A DNA stretch of 64,000 nt from Naasia sp. (GCF_025465545.1 NZ_JAODMK010000001.1:54913-118912); one strand, 5' to 3'. Positions 1 to 8,668 are shown, numbered from the stretch's first letter. Made by a program: numbers and translations. Notes: generated by a model not told the origin, from the sequence alone.

Positions 1-2
1 CG

Positions 3-572
3 GTCATCGGTCACGAGCTCACCCACGGCGTGACCCAGCACACCGCGAACCTCGCCTACTCCGGCCAGTCCGGCGCGCTCAACGAGTCGCTCTCGGACGT
101 CTTCGGGGTGCTCGTGGAGCAGCACCGGCGCGGCCAGAACGCCGACGAGGCGAGCTGGCTGGTCGGCGAGGGCCTGTTCACGGAGGCCGTGCACGGCCGC
201 GCGCTGCGCTCGATGGCCGCGCCGGGCACCGCCTACGACGATCCGCTGCTCGGCCAGGACCCCCAGCCGGCGCACATGGACCAGTACGTGCAGACCGACG
301 AGGACGACGGCGGCGTGCACATCAACTCGGGCATCCCCAACCGGGCGTTCGCCCTCGCAGCCGTCGCGGTCGGCGGCCGGGCCTGGGAGGGCGTCGGCGC
401 GGTCTGGTACGCCGCCCTCACCTCCGGCGAGCTCGTTCCGGACAGCGACTTCGCGTCCTTCGCCGGCGCCACCGTCCGCGCCGCGTCCCGGCGCTGGGGA
501 TCGGCGGCCGTCGAGCGCGAGGCGGTCGTCGACGCCTGGCGCACCGTCGGCATCGAGCCGGGCCGCGCGTGA
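3..572 (+). CDS. M4 (thermolysin-type) metalloprotease, 3' part
   Basis: C-terminal portion of a secreted zinc endopeptidase of the thermolysin/protealysin family; the 5' end lies outside the window. The frame opens with the zinc motif HELTH (ligand histidines at bases 12-14 and 24-26, catalytic Glu at 15-17). The third ligand Glu is in NESLSDVFG (Glu at 84-86), and the active-site histidine motif GGVHINSGIPN follows. The rest is the usual helical C-terminal domain, ending in a GVGAVWY stretch and a short tail. The stop overlaps the start of the next gene by 4 nt, so the protease and its putative inhibitor are translationally coupled. The propeptide and signal peptide cannot be assessed. Confidence 0.95.
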   Translation, partial: VIGHELTHGVTQHTANLAYSGQSGALNESLSDVFGVLVEQHRRGQNADEASWLVGEGLFTEAVHGRALRSMAAPGTAYDDPLLGQDPQPAHMDQYVQTDEDDGGVHINSGIPNRAFALAAVAVGGRAWEGVGAVWYAALTSGELVPDSDFASFAGATVRAASRRWGSAAVEREAVVDAWRTVGIEPGRA

Positions 573-871
573 TCTCCGTCACCATCACTCGCAGCGGAGG
601 CGTCGCCGGACTCTCCCGCTCCTGGCACCTGCTGCTCGAGCACGAGGAGTGGCGGCGGCTCTGCTCCCGCACCCCGATGGACGAGGAGCCGCCCCGCGAC
701 CGCGACCGGTACACCTACCGGATCCGCGCCCGAGACGAGGTCCTCGTGATCCCCGAGTCCCGGTGGGACGACGGCTGGCGCGGGCTGCTGGAGCGGGCCC
801 GGCCGGGCGAGCCCGGCGAGGAGGCGGTGGACGATCCGCCCGAGGACCCGACCGCCGCTCCCCTGCCCTGA
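569..871 (+). CDS. emfourin-like inhibitor of M4 protease
   Basis: Small 100-residue protein starting at GTG inside the stop of the metalloprotease (GTGA overlap). The N-terminal pattern MISVTITRSGGVAGLSRSW matches emfourin, the protein inhibitor of protealysin-type M4 enzymes, whose genes commonly sit beside their protease. A strand-rich core (YTYRIRARDEVLVIPE) is followed by an acidic, proline-rich tail that looks disordered. No signal peptide is visible, so it probably protects the cytoplasm from prematurely active protease. Inhibition itself is inferred from family and context. Confidence 0.8.
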   Translation: MISVTITRSGGVAGLSRSWHLLLEHEEWRRLCSRTPMDEEPPRDRDRYTYRIRARDEVLVIPESRWDDGWRGLLERARPGEPGEEAVDDPPEDPTAAPLP

Positions 872-954
872 CGGGCCCGAGTCGGCCTCAGCGCGCCCGG
901 GGAATCGCCGCGACCCGCTGCCGGTCCCGGGGCCGCCGTGGCTAGCGTGGACGC

Positions 955-1416
955 ATGTCGTGCATCCGCTTCAACACCCCCGCCATGCGAGCACAGATGC
1001 GTCTCGACCTCACCTCCGCTGACGCAGCACTCCTGCACCTCTCCCCCGCCGTCACGCCGAGCAAGATCGCCCGGCTCAGGCAGCTCGCCGCGCACGCGAA
1101 CCCGAAGATCCGGGAGAGCGTGGCCAGCAGCCGCAACACGCCTGAGGACCTCTTCCCCGCCCTGGCCGCCGATCCCGACGAGGGCGTGCGCGCCTGCGTC
1201 GCCCGGAACGAGTCGGCGCCGTGCGAGGTGCTGCGCCAGCTCGCCACCGACCGCTCAGAGAAGGTGCGCGGCTTCGTGGCGCTCAACTACTTCGTGCCCG
1301 ACGATGCGATGGAGCTGCTCGCGAACGACCGCAGCCGCGTGGTGCGCGGCCTCGTCAGCTGGAAGGCCTCCCTGGCCGAGCAGGAGGGGAAGCCGGCGGC
1401 GACGCCTGCCGGCTGA
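955..1416 (+). CDS. variant leucine-rich-repeat (LRV-like) protein
   Basis: 153-residue protein of degenerate ~24-residue helical repeats of the form LAxDPxxxVRxxVAxNxxxPxxxLxxLAxD, for example around LAADPDEGVRACVARN and LATDRSEKVRGFVALN. About four units fill residues 40-140. Such LRV/HEAT-like solenoids are usually protein-binding. No signal peptide or enzymatic motif is visible. The start is the ATG at 955, preceded by a weak AG-rich stretch. The gene stands alone between the protease pair and a convergent NUDIX gene. The binding partner is unknown. Confidence 0.75.
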   Translation: MSCIRFNTPAMRAQMRLDLTSADAALLHLSPAVTPSKIARLRQLAAHANPKIRESVASSRNTPEDLFPALAADPDEGVRACVARNESAPCEVLRQLATDRSEKVRGFVALNYFVPDDAMELLANDRSRVVRGLVSWKASLAEQEGKPAATPAG

Positions 1417-1459
1417 GCTGCCGCGCTGACGACCTGCGCTCGACGGCCCGCTCCGGGCG

Positions 1460-2389
1460 CTAGGAGTCCCCGCCCACCGCGTCCAGCAGCTCGAGCAGGC
1501 GGCCCGGACGCAGGATGCTCGCCTCCGGCACCCGCGCGGCGAGCGCCCGGTCGGCGGTGACGACCGTCGTCGCCGGCCCGCTGCTCTGCACGAAGGCGGC
1601 GAGGGCGGAGTCGCCGTCCCGCTCGGCGCGGAGGATCCGCACGGGCCCGTCCTCGTCGTCCTCGAGCGCCTTCGCCTGCCCCTCGAGCACGAGCACGATC
1701 TCCGGCCACCAGTGCTCCGCCGGCAGGCCGAGCTCCCGCCCCGGCACCCCGGCCGTCGCGAGCGCGCCCAGCGAGGCGCGAAGGCGTGCCGCAGCCCCTA
1801 CCCGGTCCCGCCACCAGCCGTCCGGCCGGGAGCCGACGACGTTCGCCCCGTCGACCACGAGGGTGGGACGCACCTCCAGGAGCGGCCGGAGGAGGTCCCA
1901 GGTGTCCGCGAGCCCGGGATGCAGGGGCAGCGCGGGCACCTCCTCCAGCGGCACCCAACGAAGAGCCACGCTCTCCGCGTCGCCGATCACCGGCGGGAAC
2001 GCCTGATCCACGGTGGCCACGACGGTCGTGTAGCTCCAGACGCCGAGGTCCAGGCGGCTCGCGAAGCGCAGACGCAGGGCACCGCCGGGAACGCCCGCCT
2101 CCTCTGCCGCCTCGCGGATCGCTCCCTGAACCGCACTCTCGTCCTCGTGCCGGGCACCGCCGGGAAGTCCCCACGTGCCGCCGAAGTGGCTGTAGCCGGC
2201 GCGGTGCTGCAGGAGGACGCCCGCGCCGGGCGCGGAGACGAGCAGTCCTGCGGCGCCGTAGCGGCCCCAGAAGCGGCGCCCGTCGGGCAGCTCGACCCAC
2301 TCGTCGCCCGAGCCGAGCGGCCGCCGGGGCAGGCCGACGCCGTCGGCGTGCACGGCCGCCGGAGGCACGGAGGCGGGCTGCTCGGGCAT
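1460..2389 (-). CDS. NUDIX hydrolase fused to a NYN/PIN-like domain
   Basis: 309 residues with two domains. Residues about 40-165 are a NUDIX pyrophosphohydrolase with a full Nudix box (GGARHEDESAVQGAIREAAEE, consensus Gx5Ex7REUxEExGU). From about residue 170 a second domain begins with LVVDGANVVGSRPDGWWRDR. It carries acidic residues typical of NYN/PIN-fold nucleases (VVDGAN, later RDGDSALAAF and VVTADRALAARV). The substrate cannot be predicted. The pairing suggests clean-up of a nucleotide or capped RNA end plus RNA cleavage, which is inference. The gene is divergent from the prp operon. Confidence 0.85.
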   Translation of the reverse strand: MPEQPASVPPAAVHADGVGLPRRPLGSGDEWVELPDGRRFWGRYGAAGLLVSAPGAGVLLQHRAGYSHFGGTWGLPGGARHEDESAVQGAIREAAEEAGVPGGALRLRFASRLDLGVWSYTTVVATVDQAFPPVIGDAESVALRWVPLEEVPALPLHPGLADTWDLLRPLLEVRPTLVVDGANVVGSRPDGWWRDRVGAAARLRASLGALATAGVPGRELGLPAEHWWPEIVLVLEGQAKALEDDEDGPVRILRAERDGDSALAAFVQSSGPATTVVTADRALAARVPEASILRPGRLLELLDAVGGDS

Positions 2390-2470
2390 CCTTCACCCTC
2401 TCATGGAGCCGCTCGGCAGCAGGTGAGGAGACCGCCTGCCAGCCCCTCGCGAGTGGACCGGGTCGCCTCG

Positions 2471-2486
2471 CGATATAGATTGCAGA
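2471..2486 (+). promoter_or_regulatory. candidate promoter / operator of the prp operon
   Basis: The otherwise GC-rich 140-bp gap between the NUDIX gene and prpD contains one AT-rich island with a good -10-like element (TATAGAT at 2474-2480). It lies about 50 nt before the prpD GTG. The -35 region is weak, which suggests an activator or a repressor binding the flanking CGATATAGATTGCA sequence. No regulator gene is adjacent. Confidence 0.35.
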
Positions 2487-2529
2487 GCGGCCGCCCAACG
2501 GTGGCCTCCGTCCACCGGAAGGCGTCCCC

Positions 2530-4053
2530 GTGAGAACCTCGTCCGTCCGCGTCGCCCGCAGCACGGAGCTCCTCCCGCGGGAGGATCAGCTCGCCTGGCG
2601 CATCGCCGAGGTTGCGGCGGACCCGGTTCCCGTCGACGGGGACGTCGCCGAGATGATCGTGAACCGGGTTCTCGACAATGCCGCCGTCGCGGCGGCCTCC
2701 CTGGTGCGCCGGCCGGTGGTGTCCGCGCGGGCCCAGGCGCTCGCGCATCCGGCGAGCGCGGGCGGAGCCGGCTCGACGGTGTTCGGTGAGCCGGCGGAGC
2801 GGCGGGTCTCGCCGGAGTGGGCGGCCTGGGCGAACGGCGTCGCGGTGCGCGAGCTCGACTACCACGACACCTTCCTCGCCGCGGAGTACTCGCATCCGGG
2901 AGACAACATCCCGCCGCTCGTCGCCGTCGCGCAGCACGCCGGCAGTGATGGGGCTGCTCTCCTCCGCGGCATCGCCACCGGCTACGAGATCCAGATCGAC
3001 CTGGTGCGGGCGATCAGCCTGCACGCCCACAAGATCGACCATGTCGCCCATCTCGGCCCGTCGGCGGCCGCGGGCATCGGCACCCTTCTGGGATCGGATC
3101 CTGCGACGATCTTCCAGGCCGTGGGGCAGGCCCTGCACACGACCACCGCCACCCGTCAGTCGCGCAAGGGCGAGATCTCCAGCTGGAAGGCGCATGCGCC
3201 CGCCTTCGCGGGGAAGATGGCGGTGGAGGCGGTCGACCGGGCCCTCCGCGGCGAGACGAGCCCCACCCCCATCTACGAGGGAGAGGACGGCGTGATCGCC
3301 TGGCTGCTGGATGGTCCCGACGCGCACTACGAGGTGCCGCTGCCGGAGCCTGGAGAGTCGAAGCGGGCGATCCTCGACAGCTACACCAAGGAGCACTCCG
3401 CCGAGTACCAGGCCCAGGCGCTGATCGACCTCGCCCGGCGGCTGCATCGCGAGCACCCTGAGCTCGCCGACCCGGACCGGGTCGAATCGATCCTCATCGC
3501 CACGTCGCACCACACCCACAACGTGATCGGCACCGGCTCGGGCGATCCGCAGAAGTACGACCCGACCGCGACGCGGGAGACGCTCGACCACTCCATCCCG
3601 TACATCTTCACCGTGGCGCTCCAGGACGGTGAGTGGCACCACACCCGCAGCTACGCCCCGGAGCGTGCGCAGCGGCCCGGCACGGTGGCCCTCTGGCAGA
3701 AGGTGCGCACCGCGGAGGACCCCGAGTGGACGCGCCGCTACCACTCCGTCGACCCCGCCGAGAAGGCGTTCGGCGGGCGGGTGGTGGTCACCCTCACCGA
3801 CGGCACCACCATCGCGGACGAGATCGCCGTCGCGGATGCGCACCCCCTCGGGGCGCGGCCGTTCGCCCGGGACCAGTACGTCGCCAAGTTCCGCACCCTG
3901 GCGCAGGATGTGCTGGAGCCCGCGGAGATCGAGCGGTTCCTCGACGTCGCCCAGCGGCTCCCGCAGCTGCGACCCGAGGACCTGGGCGGCCTCACTCTCA
4001 CCGCCCGCCCGGGACTGCTCGACGCGGTTCCCCTGCCGAAGGGACTCTTCTGA
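2530..4053 (+). CDS. prpD: 2-methylcitrate dehydratase
   Basis: 507-residue MmgE/PrpD-family enzyme that dehydrates 2-methylcitrate to 2-methyl-cis-aconitate in the methylcitrate cycle for propionyl-CoA disposal. Family hallmarks include the N-terminal helical domain with [19 protein letters not shown], the [21 protein letters not shown] segment and [16 protein letters not shown]. The length is typical for actinobacterial PrpD. It starts at a GTG eight bases after GGAAGG. It is the first gene of prpD-prpB-prpC, the order known from Corynebacterium, and its stop overlaps the prpB ATG by one base. Confidence 0.95.
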   Translation: MRTSSVRVARSTELLPREDQLAWRIAEVAADPVPVDGDVAEMIVNRVLDNAAVAAASLVRRPVVSARAQALAHPASAGGAGSTVFGEPAERRVSPEWAAWANGVAVRELDYHDTFLAAEYSHPGDNIPPLVAVAQHAGSDGAALLRGIATGYEIQIDLVRAISLHAHKIDHVAHLGPSAAAGIGTLLGSDPATIFQAVGQALHTTTATRQSRKGEISSWKAHAPAFAGKMAVEAVDRALRGETSPTPIYEGEDGVIAWLLDGPDAHYEVPLPEPGESKRAILDSYTKEHSAEYQAQALIDLARRLHREHPELADPDRVESILIATSHHTHNVIGTGSGDPQKYDPTATRETLDHSIPYIFTVALQDGEWHHTRSYAPERAQRPGTVALWQKVRTAEDPEWTRRYHSVDPAEKAFGGRVVVTLTDGTTIADEIAVADAHPLGARPFARDQYVAKFRTLAQDVLEPAEIERFLDVAQRLPQLRPEDLGGLTLTARPGLLDAVPLPKGLF

Positions 4054-4964
4054 TGCTGCACTCCTCGACCCCTGCGGCGGAGAAGCGCGCGGCACTGCGC
4101 GCCCGACTGGCCGAGGGCGGCCTGCTTCAGCTGCCCGGCGCCTTCAACCCGCTCTCCGCGCGCCTCATCGAGCAGAAGGGCTTCGACGGCGTGTACGTGT
4201 CCGGCGCCGTGCTCTCCGCAGACCTCGGGCTGCCCGACATCGGGCTCACCACGCTCACCGAGGTCGCCGCCCGCTCCGGCCAGATCGCCCGCGTCACCTC
4301 GCTGCCGACCCTCGTCGACGCGGACACCGGATTCGGCGAGCCGATGAACGTCGCCCGCACGGTGCAGATCCTCGAGGACGCCGGAGTCGCGGGCCTGCAC
4401 ATCGAGGACCAGGTGAACCCCAAGCGCTGCGGTCACCTCGACGGCAAGCAGGTGGTGGGCTCGGACGTGGCCATCAAGCGCATCCGCGCCGCCGTCGAGG
4501 GCCGGCGAGACCCGAACCTCCTGGTGCTCGCGCGCACCGACATCCGCGCCGTGGAGGGCCTGCCTGCCGCGCTCGACCGCGCCAAGCAGCTCGTGGACGC
4601 CGGTGCGGACGCGATCTTCCCCGAGGCGATGCTCGATCTGGGCGAGTTCGAGGCGATGCGGGAGGCGGTGGGCGTGCCGATCCTCGCCAACATGACCGAG
4701 TTCGGCAAGAGCGAGCTGTTCACCCGAAGCCAGCTGGAGAGCGCCGGCGTCTCGATCGTCATCTACCCCGTCTCGCTGCTGCGTCTGGCCATGGGAGCTG
4801 CCATGCGGGGACTCGATACCCTCACGGAACAGGGCTCGCTGGCGAGCGCTGTGCCGGAGATGCAGACCCGCGCCGAGCTGTACGACCTGCTGGACTATGC
4901 GGGCTACAACCGGTTCGACGACGGGATCTTCAACTTCACCCTCGAGGGCTCCTCGGGGCTCTGA
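4053..4964 (+). CDS. prpB: 2-methylisocitrate lyase
   Basis: 303-residue TIM-barrel lyase of the isocitrate lyase/PEP mutase superfamily that splits 2-methylisocitrate into pyruvate and succinate. The catalytic loop KRCGHLDGK is present, as are the metal-binding DADTGFGEP and HIEDQVNPK motifs and LARTDIRAVEG. The ATG overlaps the prpD stop (TGATG), so translation is coupled. Together with prpD and prpC it forms a complete methylcitrate branch apart from the aconitase step. Confidence 0.96.
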   Translation: MLHSSTPAAEKRAALRARLAEGGLLQLPGAFNPLSARLIEQKGFDGVYVSGAVLSADLGLPDIGLTTLTEVAARSGQIARVTSLPTLVDADTGFGEPMNVARTVQILEDAGVAGLHIEDQVNPKRCGHLDGKQVVGSDVAIKRIRAAVEGRRDPNLLVLARTDIRAVEGLPAALDRAKQLVDAGADAIFPEAMLDLGEFEAMREAVGVPILANMTEFGKSELFTRSQLESAGVSIVIYPVSLLRLAMGAAMRGLDTLTEQGSLASAVPEMQTRAELYDLLDYAGYNRFDDGIFNFTLEGSSGL

Positions 4965-4996
4965 CGGACGGGAAGAACGGACGCGAAGGAGCGGAC

Positions 4997-6139
4997 ATGA
5001 GCGACGACCAGGAGATCCGCAAGGGCCTCGCCGGCGTGGTGGTCGACCGGACTGCCATCTCCAAGGTGAACCCGGAGACCAACTCGCTGCTGTACCGGGG
5101 CTACCCGGTGCAGGAGCTGGCGGCGGGGGTGAGCTTCGAGGAGGTGGCCTACCTGCTCTGGCACGGCGAGCTGCCGGACGCCGAGCAGCTGGCGGCCCTC
5201 GTGGCGCGCGAGCGGGCGCAGCGCGCCCTCGACCCGCGCCTGCGGGAGCTCCTCTCCGGGCTCCCGCTGACCGCCCATCCGATGGATGTCGTGCGCACTG
5301 CGGTGAGCGTGCTCGGCACCCTCGACGCCGGCACCGAGGACAGCTCCCCCGCGGCGAACCAGGCCAAGGCCGAGCTGCTCTGGGCCGCCCTGCCCGCGGT
5401 CGTGGCGTGGGATCAGCGCCGTCGGCAAGGTCTCCCGCCGGTGGACCCGCGCGACGACCTGGACTACTCGGCCAACTTCCTCTGGATGACCTTCGGCGAG
5501 GAGCCGGGCGACATCGAGGTGGACGCCTTCCGCGTCTCGATGGTGCTCTACGCCGAGCACTCGTTCAACGCCTCCACCTTCGCCGCCCGGGTCATCACCT
5601 CCACCCTCGCCGACCTCTACTCGGCCGTGACCGGAGCGGTGGGCGCGCTGAAGGGCGCGCTGCACGGCGGCGCGAACGAGGCCGTGATGCACACCTTCGA
5701 CGAGATCGGCTTCGGCCCCGGATCAGCGGATCGCGCCACCGCCTGGCTGGACGAGGCGCTCCGCGAGAAGCGCAAGATCATGGGATTCGGCCACCGCGTC
5801 TACAAGCACGGGGACTCCCGGGTGCCGACCATGCGGGCGGCGCTCGACCGGCTGGTCGCGCACTACGGCCGCCCGGACGTGACCGAGCTGTACGACGCGC
5901 TGGAGGCGGGCATGACCGAGCGGAAGAACATCCTGCCGAACCTCGACTACCCGTCCGGTCCCGCCTACTACCTGCTGGGCTTTGACACCCTGACCTTCAC
6001 CCCGCTGTTCGTCGCGTCCCGCGTGGTCGGCTGGACGGCCCACATCATGGAGCAGCTCTCCGCCAACGCCCTGATCCGGCCACTGTCCGCCTACGTGGGC
6101 CCCGACGAGCGCCACCTGGACGCGCCGCCGCCCTCCTAG
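4997..6139 (+). CDS. prpC: 2-methylcitrate synthase
   Basis: 380-residue citrate synthase-family enzyme condensing propionyl-CoA with oxaloacetate. Visible motifs are VNPETNSLLYRGYPV near the N-terminus, LHGGANEAVM (first catalytic His region), MGFGHRVYKHGDSR (second His) and an FDTLTFTPLFVASRVVGWTAHI C-terminal helix. The length and order place it in the small bacterial methylcitrate/citrate synthase type, and the operon context favours PrpC. The start is the ATG at 4997, preceded by GAAGGAGCGGAC. It lies 32 nt after prpB. A repeat cluster lies immediately downstream. Confidence 0.94.
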   Translation: MSDDQEIRKGLAGVVVDRTAISKVNPETNSLLYRGYPVQELAAGVSFEEVAYLLWHGELPDAEQLAALVARERAQRALDPRLRELLSGLPLTAHPMDVVRTAVSVLGTLDAGTEDSSPAANQAKAELLWAALPAVVAWDQRRRQGLPPVDPRDDLDYSANFLWMTFGEEPGDIEVDAFRVSMVLYAEHSFNASTFAARVITSTLADLYSAVTGAVGALKGALHGGANEAVMHTFDEIGFGPGSADRATAWLDEALREKRKIMGFGHRVYKHGDSRVPTMRAALDRLVAHYGRPDVTELYDALEAGMTERKNILPNLDYPSGPAYYLLGFDTLTFTPLFVASRVVGWTAHIMEQLSANALIRPLSAYVGPDERHLDAPPPS

Positions 6140-6152
6140 CACTCCGCACCTT

Positions 6153-6270
6153 CGCTCAGCAGGCAGAATGACCGCCACCCCGCCTATGGGGCCGGTTCTG
6201 CCTGTTCAGGGCAGAACCGCCTGCTGAGCGAGAGGTCCGGCGGAACTGCCTGCTGAGCGAGAGGTCCGGC
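6153..6270. repeat. inverted/direct intergenic repeat cluster, copy 1
   Basis: The prpC-CopD gap holds one copy of CGCTCAGCAGGCAGAAT (6153-6169) and two inverted copies inside a 22-bp perfect direct repeat (6220-6241 and 6249-6270, core CCTGCTGAGCGAGAGG). The same core recurs at 34507-34592, also between genes. It looks like a dispersed, palindrome-forming element. No transposase or terminal repeats typical of an insertion sequence are seen. Confidence 0.65.
6193..6219 (+). terminator. hairpin downstream of prpC
   Basis: Perfect 10-bp stem CGGTTCTGCC / GGCAGAACCG with a 7-nt loop, 53 nt after the prpC stop. No T tract follows, so it may be a repeat-derived palindrome that also acts as a transcription end between convergent genes. 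Confidence 0.4.
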
Positions 6271-6274
6271 AGAC

Positions 6275-8299
6275 CTAGTCGCGGCGGGAGAGCGCTGCGA
6301 GGCGCTCGTTGTAGGCGGCGAGCTCCGCGTCGCCGTCGCGCTCCGCGGCCCGGTCGGTGCGGCGCGCCGTGCGGGTGTCCGAGGAGATCCACTGGCGCAC
6401 GACCATCATCGCGACGAGCACGGTGGGCACCTCCCCCGCACCCCAGGCCAGGCCGCCGCCCGTGTTCTGGTCGGCGAGCAGCGCCGCGTCGTCCGTTCGG
6501 CCCAGCGCATGCCACCAGTCGAGCGCGAGCACCTCGGTCTGCGACATCAGGGCGAGCCCGAAGAAGGCGTGGAAGGCGATGGTCGCGAGCAGCACCAGGA
6601 GCCGCAGCGGCGGGCTGGGCCGCTGCGGACCGGGGTCGACGCCGATCAGCACCCAGTAGAAGAGGTAGCCGCTGAGGAGGAAGTGCAGCACCATCAGGAC
6701 GTGACCCTGGTGCTCCGAGAGGGAGAACGGGAACCAGCCGGTGTAGTAGAACGCGACGAGGCTGGTGGCGAAGATGCCTGCGGCGACGATCGGGGTGGAG
6801 ACGACCCCGGCGACGCGCGAGTGCACGAGGAGCAGCAGCCACTCGCGGAGGCCGCGGCTGGCGTCGTGCCGCACCGGCAGCGCCCGCATCGCGAGCAGGA
6901 TCGGGGCGCCGAGCACGAGGAGCGGCGGCACGCCCATCATCAGGCCCATGTGCTGGATCATGTGGGTGCTGAAGCTGGTGGGCCCGTAGACGCCGGGGCC
7001 CCCGCTCGTGAGGTAGACGAGAGCCAGGCAGCCGGCGACCCAGGACACTCCTCGCAGCACGGGCCAGGGATCCCCGCGGCGGCGCAGCTTGACGACGCCG
7101 GCCAGGTAGGTGCCGAGCAGGATGCCGGCGAGGGTCAGGAAGGCCCAGTCGGGGTGCCACTCGGTGAGCATCCGGCCGAGGGTGAGCGGCGGCGGCTCCG
7201 GGTAGCCGACCAGGCCGCGGAACGCGTCGGCGGCGGGCGCCGCCTGGGACACCGGCGGGGTGGATCGGGACAGCGCGACGGCGAGGCCCATCGCGGCGGT
7301 GAGGAGCAGCACCTCGGCGAGGGCGAGCCGAACGAATGCGCGCCGGTCGGCGGGCGCCGCCGCGAGCCGCGGGAGGATGCGACGCCGATGCCAGATGCCG
7401 GCCAGACCGAGCAGCACGAGCAGCACCGACTTGGCGAGAACGAGCAGTCCGTAGCCGGTGAGCAGGTCCGCCGGGGACTCCAGCCGGAGGGAGGCGTTGA
7501 CGATGCCGGAGAGGGCGACCGCGAAGAAGGCCCAGCCGGCCAGCACCGAGTAGCGAGCGGCGACCGATCCGAACGCCGCTCCCACCCGACGGCGCAGCAG
7601 GAGCAGGGCGACCAGCCCGCCCGACCAGGCGGTCACCCCGACGAGGTGGATGGCGAGGCTGCTCACGGCGTTGCCATGCTCGTCGGAGCCGGCGGCGTGC
7701 CCGGAGAGGGAGAGGGGCAGGAGCGCGAACACTGCGAGCGCCCCCGCGAAGGCGATCCAGGAGACGCGGCGGGTGCACAGCAGCGTGAGCAGGACGATCG
7801 CGACGCAGGCGAGCGAGAGCAGCAGGGCCTGACCGAGCTCGAGCCGGGTGGCGAAGAACAGGAACTGGGTGCGGAACGCGGCGCTGCCGAGCGGTCCGCC
7901 GAGCACGTCCGCGCCGGTCAGCACGAGCACCGCGGCCGACGCGAGGAGCCAGACCGCCGCGGAGCGCCGGGCGAAGCGGAGCGCGGCGCGCTGGCTCTCG
8001 CTCGCTTCGCCGGGGATCGCGCGCTGCCCGGGCAGGGCGAAGGTCGACAGCAGCAGGAGCCCGATCGTGACCGCGGCGGCCCCGTCCGACACGAGCCGCG
8101 CGACAGGAAGGCCGCGCGTCACGAGCGGGCCGGGATCGGCGAGGAGAGCGCCACCCAGGGCTCCCGTCATGAGGAGCCCGGCGAAGAGGAGGAGGGCGGC
8201 GAGCGGGATGCAGCCGAGGAGCACCGCCTCGACCGCGCCGACGCGGCTCGCGGTCGGCACCGCGGGCGCCGGAGGCGCCTGCAGGTCCTCGGCGGTCAT
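6275..8299 (-). CDS. fused CopD copper-uptake / CtaG-type cytochrome c oxidase assembly membrane protein
   Basis: 674-residue polytopic membrane protein. The N-terminal half (about residues 20-330) has many hydrophobic helices ending in a CopD-like segment (SSLAIHLVGVTAWSGGLVAL). The C-terminal half (from about 350) matches the caa3 oxidase assembly factor family, with FSTHMIQHMGLMMGVPPLLV, FYYTGWFPFS and HFLLSGYLFYWVLIG containing the conserved histidines. The predicted role is copper delivery to the CuB site of the terminal oxidase. The start was chosen at the ATG 8299 because GGAGGGG lies nine bases upstream; the frame extends further but without coding character. No oxidase subunit genes are in the window. 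Confidence 0.88.
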   Translation of the reverse strand: MTAEDLQAPPAPAVPTASRVGAVEAVLLGCIPLAALLLFAGLLMTGALGGALLADPGPLVTRGLPVARLVSDGAAAVTIGLLLLSTFALPGQRAIPGEASESQRAALRFARRSAAVWLLASAAVLVLTGADVLGGPLGSAAFRTQFLFFATRLELGQALLLSLACVAIVLLTLLCTRRVSWIAFAGALAVFALLPLSLSGHAAGSDEHGNAVSSLAIHLVGVTAWSGGLVALLLLRRRVGAAFGSVAARYSVLAGWAFFAVALSGIVNASLRLESPADLLTGYGLLVLAKSVLLVLLGLAGIWHRRRILPRLAAAPADRRAFVRLALAEVLLLTAAMGLAVALSRSTPPVSQAAPAADAFRGLVGYPEPPPLTLGRMLTEWHPDWAFLTLAGILLGTYLAGVVKLRRRGDPWPVLRGVSWVAGCLALVYLTSGGPGVYGPTSFSTHMIQHMGLMMGVPPLLVLGAPILLAMRALPVRHDASRGLREWLLLLVHSRVAGVVSTPIVAAGIFATSLVAFYYTGWFPFSLSEHQGHVLMVLHFLLSGYLFYWVLIGVDPGPQRPSPPLRLLVLLATIAFHAFFGLALMSQTEVLALDWWHALGRTDDAALLADQNTGGGLAWGAGEVPTVLVAMMVVRQWISSDTRTARRTDRAAERDGDAELAAYNERLAALSRRD

Positions 8300-8376
8300 C
8301 GACTGCTCACCCCTCCAGGGTAGACCGGCGCTCCTGCGGGGTTCGCGTGCGCCGCCGGAGCCGTCAGCGGCGGCCG

Positions 8377-8640
8377 TCAGTCGTAGACGCGGACGACCCG
8401 CCAGCCCCGGTCGCCCTCGACGATCTCGAACATCAGCGAGAAGCCGTTCGCGGTCGTCCCCTGGAAGCGCCAGCCCACGATGCGCCGTGCGGCGTGCGTG
8501 AGGAGCGGGCTCCAGGCGTCCTCGGCGAGCGGCGTGGGGGTATCGGTCACCCGATAGCGCACCCGATCCCAGACGAGCCGTGCCGGGATCCCGTTGACCA
8601 GCCAGACCGCTACATCGGTCGTCGCCACCACCATGCTCAT
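8377..8640 (-). CDS. small conserved actinobacterial protein (DUF6504-like)
   Basis: 87-residue protein (MSMVVATTDVAVWLVNGIPA, then RLVWDRVRYRVTDTPTPL) that resembles the small actinobacterial family DUF6504; this assignment is from recollection of the pattern, not from a search. The core carries VWxxxRYRVxDTPTPL, then a WRFQGTTANGFSLMFEI strand and a terminal RGWRVVRVYD. The ATG at 8640 is preceded by GGAG at a good distance. A LexA-like box lies 13-28 bases upstream of the start, so the gene is probably DNA-damage inducible. Its biochemical function is unknown. Confidence 0.65.
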   Translation of the reverse strand: MSMVVATTDVAVWLVNGIPARLVWDRVRYRVTDTPTPLAEDAWSPLLTHAARRIVGWRFQGTTANGFSLMFEIVEGDRGWRVVRVYD

Positions 8641-8652
8641 CAGCCGCTCCGT

Positions 8653-8668
8653 TCGAAGATATGTTCGA
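8653..8668 (-). promoter_or_regulatory. LexA (SOS) box candidate
   Basis: TCGAAGATATGTTCGA differs at one position from the actinobacterial LexA operator TCGAAC(N4)GTTCGA. It sits 13-28 bp before the ATG of the small gene at 8377-8640, overlapping where its promoter should be. The next gene on the other strand starts about 105 bp away, so control of both is possible. Confidence 0.6.

Noticed and set aside
6509..8323. 604-codon open frame opposite the CopD/CtaG gene
   Set aside because: It mirrors a clearly coding membrane protein; its composition (Glu/Gly/Arg/His-rich, no domains) is that of an antisense shadow in high-GC DNA.
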